A stretch of DNA of 64,000 nt from Cytobacillus depressus (GTDB lineage Bacteria; Bacillota; Bacilli; Bacillales; Cytobacillaceae). Position 1 is the stretch's first letter; each line of letters opens with the position of its first letter. The DNA lies in assembly GCF_008923245.1 (NCBI RefSeq), contig NZ_WBOS01000009.1:62001-126000 (forward strand), in the 5' to 3' direction. Both the position numbers and the translations under genes were made by a program. The notes below the pieces were generated by a model. That model did not search any database, was not told the origin of the DNA, and saw only the letters and a program-made list of their open reading frames with translations. Positions 8,764 to 16,135 of this stretch are shown in pieces.

Positions 8764-10407
8764 ATGATAAAGGTTTTGATGATTATTTGGAATAAATGGA
8801 TATTTAATTTAACTTTAAGAAAAATGACGGTATTATTGGTTTTAATGTCAGTTATAGTCACATTGATCGCATCGGCCTCACTTTTACATCATAATCTAGT
8901 GAAACGCGAACATGATGTTGTCAAAGAAAAATTAAAAGATGTTGCTAGAATGGTTGCAAAAGATCCCCGTGTAATAAATGAGGTTGATAATGATTTACTT
9001 AATTCGGTTATACAGCAATATGCAACTGAAGTAGTTGAATCGACGGGGGTTAGCTTTGTAGTTGTTCTAAATAATGAGCTTATTCGCAAATCACATCCAC
9101 ATGTTAATGTCATAGGACAACCTTTTTCAAATATTGAAGATGCCAAACAATCATTGAATGGGACCGAGCATTTTTCAAAGCAACAAGGCATTCTGGGAGA
9201 AGGGACACGTTTTTTTACACCGATTTGGAATGAAGATGGGCAGCAAGTTGGCATTGTTTGTGTCGGTATTGTACAGGAAACCGTTAATCAAGCCCTTTGG
9301 GATGCTCAGAGAACTCTCTATTTTGGTTTAGGATTTGGTCTTTTAGTGGGGATAATCGGAGCCATATATTTAGCACATCAATTAAAAAAATTATTATTAG
9401 GGCTTGAACCGCAGCAGATCGTAGCAAATATACAAGAACGTGATATCATTATCGATTCAGTAAGTGAGGGGATTATTGCTGTAACCCCAGATCAAAGAAT
9501 CCTTTTACATAATTTGAATTTTACTAAACTTATGGAAAAGGCGAAGTTTACTGGTGATTACAAGAAAGATGCGTACCTCGATAAGGACATTTTTTCTTTG
9601 TTTTTTAATGAAGTATTCACGACAGGCAAATCAATTTCCAATCAAGTAGTAGTCGTTAATCAATCTGAGCTAATCGTCAATATTAAGGTCATTTATATAA
9701 ATGATGAGATATATGGAGCGGTTGCCACTTTACGTGATCAATCTGAAATGCAGCAGCTTATTCGTCAACTAAGTGGAACAGAACAATTTATTGATTCCTT
9801 GCGTGCGCAAAACCATAAATTTATGAATCAATTACATACCATTCTAGGATTAATTGAATTGAAGAAATTTGATGATGTTGCTCACTTTATTCGCGTTTTA
9901 AATGCTGATTATCACCGAGAAGTTGGATTTGTAACTGATAAAATAAAAAGCCCGGCAGTTGCAGGTTTCTTACTAGGAAAAACGAGTGAATTAAAGGAGC
10001 AAGGTGTAAAGTTAACGATTGATTCAGATTCTCATTTTCCGAATATGAAAATGGGTGAGATGCTTCATGATTTGCTATTATCGATGGGAGTCTTACTAGA
10101 TAATGCGAAAGATGCTGTAGCAAATTCAAAGGAAAAACAAGTGTCGCTTTTTCTGCATTATGATGAAGAAGAGGAAGTGATCTTGTTTGAAGTACAAGAT
10201 TCAGGCGCCGGTATAGATGAGGGGCTAATTGAAAAGATATTTGAAAGAGGATTTTCGACAAAGGGCGGAACGCGAGGGTATGGGTTGGATGCCGTTCAAT
10301 CCATTGTCAAACAATATCAAGGGATTGTTGATGTACAATCAGAAGTAGGGAACGGAAGTAATTTTCGAATTGAAGTGCCATATAAATGGAGGAGCTTAAA
10401 TGATTAA
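8764..10407 (+). CDS. Sensor histidine kinase, DcuS/DctS/CitA family (C4-dicarboxylate or citrate type)
   Basis: A 547-residue membrane kinase. A first transmembrane helix spans about 21-43, an extracytoplasmic PAS-type sensor about 44-182, and a second helix about 184-205; a cytoplasmic PAS domain (about 225-330) and the kinase domain follow. The sensor keeps the ligand residues of DcuS: Arg108 and His111 in RKSHP, the IGQPF motif, and Arg149 in GEGTRFF. The phosphorylated histidine is His351 in RAQNHKFMNQLH. The ATP site shows LDNAKDAV (N box), DSGAGI and GGTRGYGLDAV. It overlaps the response regulator by 8 bases, so the two are translationally coupled. By family it should sense malate, succinate, fumarate, 2-oxoglutarate or citrate outside the cell. 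Likely targets are the adjacent permease, the DASS transporter and perhaps the odh/suc genes. Confidence 0.92.
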   Translation: MIKVLMIIWNKWIFNLTLRKMTVLLVLMSVIVTLIASASLLHHNLVKREHDVVKEKLKDVARMVAKDPRVINEVDNDLLNSVIQQYATEVVESTGVSFVVVLNNELIRKSHPHVNVIGQPFSNIEDAKQSLNGTEHFSKQQGILGEGTRFFTPIWNEDGQQVGIVCVGIVQETVNQALWDAQRTLYFGLGFGLLVGIIGAIYLAHQLKKLLLGLEPQQIVANIQERDIIIDSVSEGIIAVTPDQRILLHNLNFTKLMEKAKFTGDYKKDAYLDKDIFSLFFNEVFTTGKSISNQVVVVNQSELIVNIKVIYINDEIYGAVATLRDQSEMQQLIRQLSGTEQFIDSLRAQNHKFMNQLHTILGLIELKKFDDVAHFIRVLNADYHREVGFVTDKIKSPAVAGFLLGKTSELKEQGVKLTIDSDSHFPNMKMGEMLHDLLLSMGVLLDNAKDAVANSKEKQVSLFLHYDEEEEVILFEVQDSGAGIDEGLIEKIFERGFSTKGGTRGYGLDAVQSIVKQYQGIVDVQSEVGNGSNFRIEVPYKWRSLND

Positions 10408-11128
10408 AGTCATCATCGTTGAAGATGACCCAATGGTTGCCATGATCAATCAACAATATCTTGAGCGTTTCGGCGGTTTTCAAATTATTGCAACTGTCGG
10501 TAGAATTGATGAATTATGGAATGTACTTAATAAGGATATACCAGATTTAATTTTACTTGATGTTTACTTACCTGGAGAAACTGGAATTGATTTTCTACAA
10601 GAGGTGCGTCAAAAACAGCTTTCAGTACCAATTATTATGATTACAGCTGCTCATGATATACCTACAATTAAGAAATCGTTAGAATATGGTGTGATTGATT
10701 TCTTAATTAAACCCTTTTCATATGAAAGATTTAAAATGGCTATAGAGAAGTTTCTTCAATATCATTCATTAACGACAGAGCTAGAAAAAGCAGATCAGGA
10801 TATGCTAGATCAAATTTTAATAAATGAAAGAGGTCCGTCACCTTTCATTCCTGATAATAAGAAATTTGTTGCAATAGTACCAAAGGGGTTATCAAAAATA
10901 ACATTAAAAAGAATTCTTCTAATTGTAAGTGATCAAAAGGGAGATTTTTCGACAGAGGATATTGCAAAAGAAGTTGATTTATCACGAATCTCAACTAAGA
11001 AATATTTAAATTTTTTAAATGAGATTGGCTATTTACGGGAAGAATTAAAGTATTTGGCAGTCGGGAGACCGATTACTGTATTTTATACTGACCGTGAGAA
11101 AGAGCATTTAATTACGCCATTTTTATAA
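10400..11128 (+). CDS. Response regulator, CitB/DctR/MalR family
   Basis: A 242-residue regulator paired with the kinase just upstream. The receiver domain (about 1-125) has the acidic pocket EDD at 8-10, the phospho-acceptor Asp54 in LLDVYLP, Thr in MITAAHD and Lys in FLIKPF. The C-terminal part holds a helix-turn-helix of the CitT/DctR kind (FSTEDIAKEVDLSRISTKKYLNFL), ending with the family's GRPITVFY segment. In relatives such regulators activate dicarboxylate or citrate transporter genes when phosphorylated. The start overlaps the kinase stop. The unit ends at a hairpin at 11203. Targets cannot be read directly; the inverted repeat upstream of lpd is a candidate site (see findings). Confidence 0.92.
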   Translation: MIKVIIVEDDPMVAMINQQYLERFGGFQIIATVGRIDELWNVLNKDIPDLILLDVYLPGETGIDFLQEVRQKQLSVPIIMITAAHDIPTIKKSLEYGVIDFLIKPFSYERFKMAIEKFLQYHSLTTELEKADQDMLDQILINERGPSPFIPDNKKFVAIVPKGLSKITLKRILLIVSDQKGDFSTEDIAKEVDLSRISTKKYLNFLNEIGYLREELKYLAVGRPITVFYTDREKEHLITPFL

Positions 11129-11202
11129 ACAGGGTCAAACATTTCACATTAAATAGACTGGGATTTTTATTGTTTTGTGATTATTCATCTTAAAAGTAAA
11201 TG

Positions 11203-11233
11203 AAAGGAGCTGTTTTTTCCACAGCTCCTTTTG
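11203..11233 (+). terminator. Bidirectional terminator between the regulator and the alkaline phosphatase gene
   Basis: AAAGGAGCTGT and ACAGCTCCTTT form a perfect 11-bp stem. T and A runs on the two sides let it serve both the plus-strand regulator and the minus-strand phosphatase. Confidence 0.85.
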
Positions 11234-11262
11234 TATTTTAGGTGAAAAAATAATTAATTATA

Positions 11263-12585
11263 TTACTTTTCAGGAGAAAACTTAATCTTCATAGCTTCTG
11301 CCATTAAGACAGGAAGATCAGTATTTTCATGCAACCCTCTAAATAAATCAGAGCCTGGTCCGAATGCATATAACGGAACATCTGTACCTGTATGTCCAGT
11401 GCTAGACCACCCTACGATTGCACGCTCAGAAACGATCTGATTTATAGTCATAGATGGACTTTTTGCTGTCTTAATTCTTTCTGCTTCAGCATCACTTAAG
11501 TCAAGGTTTGTATATTGTTTAATGATGTCTTTAACATTACTGCGGTCAGCATTTAGTTTGCTTTCCATAAAATCGCCAGTTGCTGTAACTTGACGCAATA
11601 CCTCTAGTTTTGCATCCCCCTTGCCATATCCGCCGACTGACATGCCGCCAGTATCATGATCGCCAGCAACGACTACTAATGTGTTACCATCCTTTTTCGC
11701 AAATTCAACGGCTTTTGTAACAGCCTCTTCAAACGCTTCACTATCCTTCATTGCCCAAGCAGCATCATTAGCATGACCTGCCCAATCAATTTGGCTGCCT
11801 TCAACCATTAAGAAGAAACCGTCCTTATCTTTCTTAAGTACATCTAATGCTGATTCTGTCATGTCTGCAAGGCTTGGTTGATTGGTCTCATCACGATCAA
11901 GCTCTGGTGCCATGCCATCTTCAGCGAATAGCCCGATTAGCTTGTCTGATTTTTTCACATTAGTAAGTTCTTCTTTATTAGAGACAAATTGATAGCCCTG
12001 TACTTTTGCCTCATTTAATAAGGACTCAGGGAAATACTTTTTTCCGCCCCCAAGAATGACATCAACCCCATTTTCAAGGAATTGAGGTGCGATATCAGCT
12101 TCATTTGCACGTGAAGCAACGTGGGAAGCAAATACAGCAGGAGTTGCATGAGTGATTGTTGATGTAGCTACTAAACCTGATGATTTACCAGTTTCTTCAG
12201 CCGCTTCAAGAATAGTTTTTAACTCTTTGCCGTCTGGAGTTGTGCTGATCATGCCATTATTTGTTTTGACTCCTGTTGCCATTGCTGTACCAGCTGCTGC
12301 AGAGTCCGTTATTTCTGAATTTGCGGAATATGTACGATGCATCCCAACCAGCATGGAATCTAATATAGATTCTTCACCTTTATACAAACGGTAGTTAGTT
12401 GCATATGAAGCAGAATATCCATCTGGAACCATAAAAATAACATTTTGGGCTTTTCCATTATTTTGACCATTATTAGACTTTGAATCTGCTGCTGAAGCCG
12501 AAAAGCTTCCAACAAGACTTCCAATTGCGATTGACGATACTACAGCAAACGGGATCAGTTTCTTTTTAATAGATTTCTTATTCAT
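11263..12585 (-). CDS. phoA: Secreted alkaline phosphatase
   Basis: A 440-residue secreted phosphomonoesterase. The first 32 residues are a signal peptide: KKSIKKK, a hydrophobic core, and a likely cut after SFSASAA. The catalytic serine is Ser95 in TDSAAAGTAMATG, equivalent to Ser102 of E. coli PhoA. Metal-site segments follow: MVPDG near the start, EGSQIDWAGHAND, VVAGDHDTGG and STGHTGTDVP. The family releases phosphate from organic esters outside the cell. The start has AGGAGGG just upstream. Four hexamers like PhoP boxes, spaced 11 bases apart, lie upstream (12633-12671), so it should be induced by phosphate starvation. It is monocistronic and lies within an otherwise carbon-metabolism block. 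Confidence 0.95.
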   Translation of the reverse strand: MNKKSIKKKLIPFAVVSSIAIGSLVGSFSASAADSKSNNGQNNGKAQNVIFMVPDGYSASYATNYRLYKGEESILDSMLVGMHRTYSANSEITDSAAAGTAMATGVKTNNGMISTTPDGKELKTILEAAEETGKSSGLVATSTITHATPAVFASHVASRANEADIAPQFLENGVDVILGGGKKYFPESLLNEAKVQGYQFVSNKEELTNVKKSDKLIGLFAEDGMAPELDRDETNQPSLADMTESALDVLKKDKDGFFLMVEGSQIDWAGHANDAAWAMKDSEAFEEAVTKAVEFAKKDGNTLVVVAGDHDTGGMSVGGYGKGDAKLEVLRQVTATGDFMESKLNADRSNVKDIIKQYTNLDLSDAEAERIKTAKSPSMTINQIVSERAIVGWSSTGHTGTDVPLYAFGPGSDLFRGLHENTDLPVLMAEAMKIKFSPEK

Positions 12586-12632
12586 TCAAATTCCCTCCTA
12601 AAGTATTGTACAAACCTAGCATAGATCTTGAG

Positions 12633-12671
12633 TGTTAAATCAGTTTTAATAAAAGGCTAATAATGTGTAAA
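12633..12671 (-). promoter_or_regulatory. Putative PhoP box array for the alkaline phosphatase gene
   Basis: Read on the plus strand, TGTTAA, TTTTAA, GGCTAA and TGTAAA start at 12633, 12644, 12655 and 12666, exactly 11 bases apart. On the gene's strand they read TTTACA, TTAGCC, TTAAAA, TTAACA, close to the Bacillus PhoP box of TT(A/C/T)ACA hexamers with 5-base spacers. They lie about 50-90 bases upstream of the phosphatase start. Confidence 0.75.
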
Positions 12672-12837
12672 TGTGAATAAATAGGTAAAAATCAGTATGT
12701 GAATTCCATAAATAATAAATTATTCCTATTTTTACATATACAATTGCATAGTTAAAAAGTGGAAATTTAAATATATTTTTTATTTTCCGTAAAATGGCAG
12801 AGCAGAATAATGCTTTTGAACTGTATTTATGTAGATG

Positions 12838-12882
12838 ATAGATTTACAATTTTGAAAAAATATTTACTGATTGTGAATCTAT
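12838..12882 (+). promoter_or_regulatory. Large imperfect inverted repeat upstream of lpd, possible regulator site
   Basis: Arms ATAGATTTACAAT (12838-12850) and ATTGTGAATCTAT (12870-12882) match at 12 of 13 positions, with 19 bases between them. The direct repeat GAACTGTAT flanks it at 12818-12826 and 12885-12893. The position, 165-210 bases before lpd, suits an activator site; the nearby two-component regulator is a candidate. Confidence 0.4.
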
Positions 12883-13046
12883 TAGAACTGTATAAAGTTT
12901 TTTAAAAAATAGGTTAATGCGTATCACTTTCAATAATTACAAAAACCTTTCTTTACTTTCTTAATATAGAAATGTAAGTATTTATTGTTTACATTGAGGG
13001 GGTATGATTCATATGACAATTTGGACATTTTGGAGGGGGAAAAGAA

Positions 13047-14450
13047 ATGGGAGATAATCTTCATTCGACAGACACAATAGTAATTGGAGCAGGACCCGGG
13101 GGATATGTAGCAGCGATTCGGGCTGCACAGCTCGGACAAAAAGTGACGATTGTAGAAAAAGAAAACTTAGGCGGTGTTTGTTTAAATGTCGGCTGTATTC
13201 CTTCTAAAGCATTGATAACAGCTGGCCATCATTATCATCAAGCACAAAATTTAGATGTGTTCGGTCTTTCTGTACCTAAGGTTGAAGTCGATTTTTCAAA
13301 AGTTCAAGCTTTCAAAGAAAGCGTTGTCAATAAGCTAACAGCTGGAGTTGGCATGCTCTTAAAAGGGAATAAAGTCGAAATTGTAAAGGGAACAGCTACA
13401 TTTGTGGATGCTAATACTGTAAAGATTAATAGTGTAGAAGGAGAAAAAAACATCCACTTTAAACATGCGATTATTGCAACAGGATCGCGTCCGTTTGAAC
13501 TTCCGACAATGAAATTTTCCAATAGAATTATCGACTCTACAGGGGCACTAAACTTAAAGGGGATTCCTAAAAGTTTACTCGTTGTTGGTGGCGGTGTGAT
13601 TGGTGTAGAACTTGTTGGAGCTTACGCTAATTTTGGCGTGAATGTAACAATATTAGAAGGACAAAGTGATATTCTAATTGGCATCGATAATAAAGCAACC
13701 TCTATAGTCAAACGGAATCTTAAGAAAAAAGGGGTTGACATCTATACAAAGGCGTTCGTAGAAGGTGCGAAGGAAACTGACAATGGTGTCGAGGTTACTT
13801 GTGAAATTAATGGAGAAAAAAGAATATTTGAAGCGGACTATTTGCTTGTAAGTGTTGGTAGAAAACCTAATACAGACAAGATCGGTTTAACAGAGGCCGG
13901 TGTAGAAATAGATGAAAAGGGTTTGATAAAAACTGATAACCAATGCCGAACTTCCATCCCTCATATTTATGCGATAGGGGACATAATTTCAGGACCGCAG
14001 CTTGCTCATAAAGCTTCATATGAAGGAAAAGTAGCTGCTGAAGCGATTGCGGGAGAAAAAGCAATTGTAGATTATACATGTATACCTGCTGTCGTATTCT
14101 CAGAACCAGAAATTGCTGTTGTTGGTCATTCCGAAGAAAGTGCAAAAAAGGCCGGAATTGATACGAAAGTTTCCAAATTTCCATTCGCTGCTAACGGTAG
14201 AGCCATCGCTCTTAATCAGATAGAAGGTTTTGTCCAGCTTGTTACAAGAGCAGATAATGACATGGTTATTGGCGGACAAATTATCGGTCCGAATGCTTCG
14301 GATATGATTGCTGAAATAACTCTCGCTATTGAAACTGGTTTAACGGCTGAAGATCTTGCTTTAACCATTCATGCTCATCCTACGCTAGGAGAAATTGTTA
14401 TGGAAACGGCGGAGTTGGCATTGGGAAATCCTATCCATATTGTTAAATAA
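13047..14450 (+). CDS. lpd: Dihydrolipoyl dehydrogenase (E3)
   Basis: A 467-residue flavoprotein disulfide reductase that reoxidises the dihydrolipoyl arms of 2-oxoacid dehydrogenase complexes and passes electrons to NAD+. It shows the FAD motif [12 protein letters not shown] near residue 13, the redox pair Cys45-Cys50 in [15 protein letters not shown], the NAD motif [11 protein letters not shown], the second FAD segment IYAIGDI, and the catalytic His-Glu dyad in HAHPTLGEI near the C-terminus. The start has TGGAGGGGG upstream. A small overlapping frame (13004-13057) precedes it. A terminator follows, so E3 is its own unit, but the DASS transporter and the E1 and E2 genes come next, so it is probably the E3 of this 2-oxoglutarate complex. 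Confidence 0.95.
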   Translation: MGDNLHSTDTIVIGAGPGGYVAAIRAAQLGQKVTIVEKENLGGVCLNVGCIPSKALITAGHHYHQAQNLDVFGLSVPKVEVDFSKVQAFKESVVNKLTAGVGMLLKGNKVEIVKGTATFVDANTVKINSVEGEKNIHFKHAIIATGSRPFELPTMKFSNRIIDSTGALNLKGIPKSLLVVGGGVIGVELVGAYANFGVNVTILEGQSDILIGIDNKATSIVKRNLKKKGVDIYTKAFVEGAKETDNGVEVTCEINGEKRIFEADYLLVSVGRKPNTDKIGLTEAGVEIDEKGLIKTDNQCRTSIPHIYAIGDIISGPQLAHKASYEGKVAAEAIAGEKAIVDYTCIPAVVFSEPEIAVVGHSEESAKKAGIDTKVSKFPFAANGRAIALNQIEGFVQLVTRADNDMVIGGQIIGPNASDMIAEITLAIETGLTAEDLALTIHAHPTLGEIVMETAELALGNPIHIVK

Positions 14451-14451
14451 T

Positions 14452-14476
14452 AAAAGCTGTCAAATGACAGCTTTTT
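14452..14476 (+). terminator. Terminator after lpd
   Basis: AAAAGCTGTCA and TGACAGCTTTT form a perfect 11-bp stem with a 2-base gap, followed by further T residues. Confidence 0.85.
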
Positions 14477-14513
14477 CTATTTGGCTGTTCATGTTATCGA
14501 CTTATGTAATTAA

Positions 14514-14527
14514 TGTAAGCGTTTCGA
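14514..14527 (+). promoter_or_regulatory. Putative CcpA site (cre) upstream of the DASS transporter gene
   Basis: TGTAAGCGTTTCGA fits the Bacillus cre consensus TGWAARCGYTWNCW at 13 of 14 positions. It lies about 80 bases before the TTG start of the transporter, which suggests carbon catabolite control of carboxylate uptake. Confidence 0.6.
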
Positions 14528-14602
14528 AACTTTATAAATCGATTTCATACTAGGTTTGTATATTACAATAATGATGTAGAGAGAAAGGGGAGGGGACTTC
14601 TA

Positions 14603-16060
14603 TTGGAGAAAAAAAGAGTTATATCTATTCTTCTAGCATTTGTTGCTTTTCTCATCATTATTTTGCTTCCAAATCCTGATAGTCTGCCAATCGCTGGTCA
14701 AAGGGCTTTAGCTATTTTGGCTTTGGCAGTCATTCTTTGGGTGACAGAGGCTGTGTCGTTTCCTGTAAGCGCCGCCATTATTGTCGGTCTCATTACCATT
14801 TCTATTGGCTTGGCTCCGACAATCGATAATCCTTCAACACTATATACGAGTCAAGGAGCATTAAAATTGGCCTTAGGCGGATTTAGCTCATCAGCAGTTG
14901 GGCTTGTCGGAGGAGCATTATTTATCGCTGCAGCAATGGAGATAACAGGCTTGCATAAGCGTGTAGCGCTCTTCATTATGTCTAAGGTTGGGACGAAAAC
15001 GAATAGCCTTATCATTGGAACTATACTTGTAAGTATCGTTCTTGCCTTATTCGTACCTAGTGCAACTGCACGGGCTGGTACAACCGTTCCAATCCTAATG
15101 GGGATGATTGCTGCATTCGGATTACAAAAAAATAGTAGATTCGCGGCTTTATTGATGATTACGGCTGTTCAAGCCATCTCTATTTGGAATATAGGGATCA
15201 AAACAAGTGCGGCACAAAATATGGTCGCCTTAGGATTTATGGAAAAAGCATTTGGTTCAAATATAACTTGGGGTAATTGGTTCATTTATGCTGCACCATG
15301 GTCCTTGCTAATGTCAATCGTTCTTTTCTTTGTCATGATTAGACTCATCAAGCCTGAAGTATCAGAATTACCAGGTGGAAAAGAAGTAATTGTCAGTAAG
15401 CTGGCCGAATTAGGAAAGCTGACATCTAAGGAATTAAAACTAATTATTATTTCAGTGCTATTACTGTTCTTCTGGTCAACCGAGGGAATTCTTCATCCAT
15501 TCGATTCGACGACCGTTACACTTATTGCTGTAGCGATCATGCTTTTACCTGGAATAGGAATTTATACATGGAAAGAAGTCGAAAGTAAAATTCCATGGGG
15601 CACTTTAGTCGTTTTCGCAATCGGAATTTCATTAGGAACAGTATTATTAGATACACAAGGTGCACAGTGGCTATCATCGGTTACATTAGAAGCTTTAGGC
15701 TTAACAAGTATGCCGCTTGTTTACGTTATTATGATTCTTTCTTTATTTAACATCTTAATTCATTTAGGTTTTGCAAGTGCAACAAGCTTGTCATCGGCTT
15801 TTATCCCGATTGTTATTGCCCTTGTTACCGCAATGGGGCCTACATCCTTTAATGGTCCGGGGCTTGTATTAATTCAGCAATTCGTGATTAGCTTTGGTTT
15901 CTTATTACCGGTAAGTGCACCTCAAAATATGCTTGCATATGGTACGGGCACATTTACATCGAAAGATCTATTAAAATCTGGTCTTCCAATTACAATCATT
16001 GGCTATATCTTAATTATCATTTTCAGCTTAACTTATTGGAAATGGGTTGGATTACTATAA
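14603..16060 (+). CDS. DASS-family sodium/carboxylate transporter (2-oxoglutarate/malate/succinate type)
   Basis: A 485-residue protein with 11-13 membrane helices from the divalent anion:Na+ symporter family, close in size to Bacillus YflS and plant plastid 2-oxoglutarate/malate translocators. It has the conserved inner-helix motif VPSATARAGTTVPIL, an aromatic-rich SIWNIGIKTSAAQN segment, and in the second half LGFASATSLSSAFIP and VSAPQNMLAYGTG, the paired substrate/sodium loops. It should import 4- or 5-carbon dicarboxylates; 2-oxoglutarate is favoured here because the E1 gene for its oxidation starts 75 bases downstream. The TTG start is supported by AAAGGGGAGGGG nine bases upstream. A cre-like box lies in the promoter. 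No terminator separates it from odhA, so they are probably cotranscribed. Confidence 0.88.
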   Translation: MEKKRVISILLAFVAFLIIILLPNPDSLPIAGQRALAILALAVILWVTEAVSFPVSAAIIVGLITISIGLAPTIDNPSTLYTSQGALKLALGGFSSSAVGLVGGALFIAAAMEITGLHKRVALFIMSKVGTKTNSLIIGTILVSIVLALFVPSATARAGTTVPILMGMIAAFGLQKNSRFAALLMITAVQAISIWNIGIKTSAAQNMVALGFMEKAFGSNITWGNWFIYAAPWSLLMSIVLFFVMIRLIKPEVSELPGGKEVIVSKLAELGKLTSKELKLIIISVLLLFFWSTEGILHPFDSTTVTLIAVAIMLLPGIGIYTWKEVESKIPWGTLVVFAIGISLGTVLLDTQGAQWLSSVTLEALGLTSMPLVYVIMILSLFNILIHLGFASATSLSSAFIPIVIALVTAMGPTSFNGPGLVLIQQFVISFGFLLPVSAPQNMLAYGTGTFTSKDLLKSGLPITIIGYILIIIFSLTYWKWVGLL

Positions 16061-16135
16061 AAAGAAGACTGGAATTGCCATATAAGTTATATAAATTGTA
16101 AAACTATTTGCCTACAATTTTAGGAGGGAAAATAG

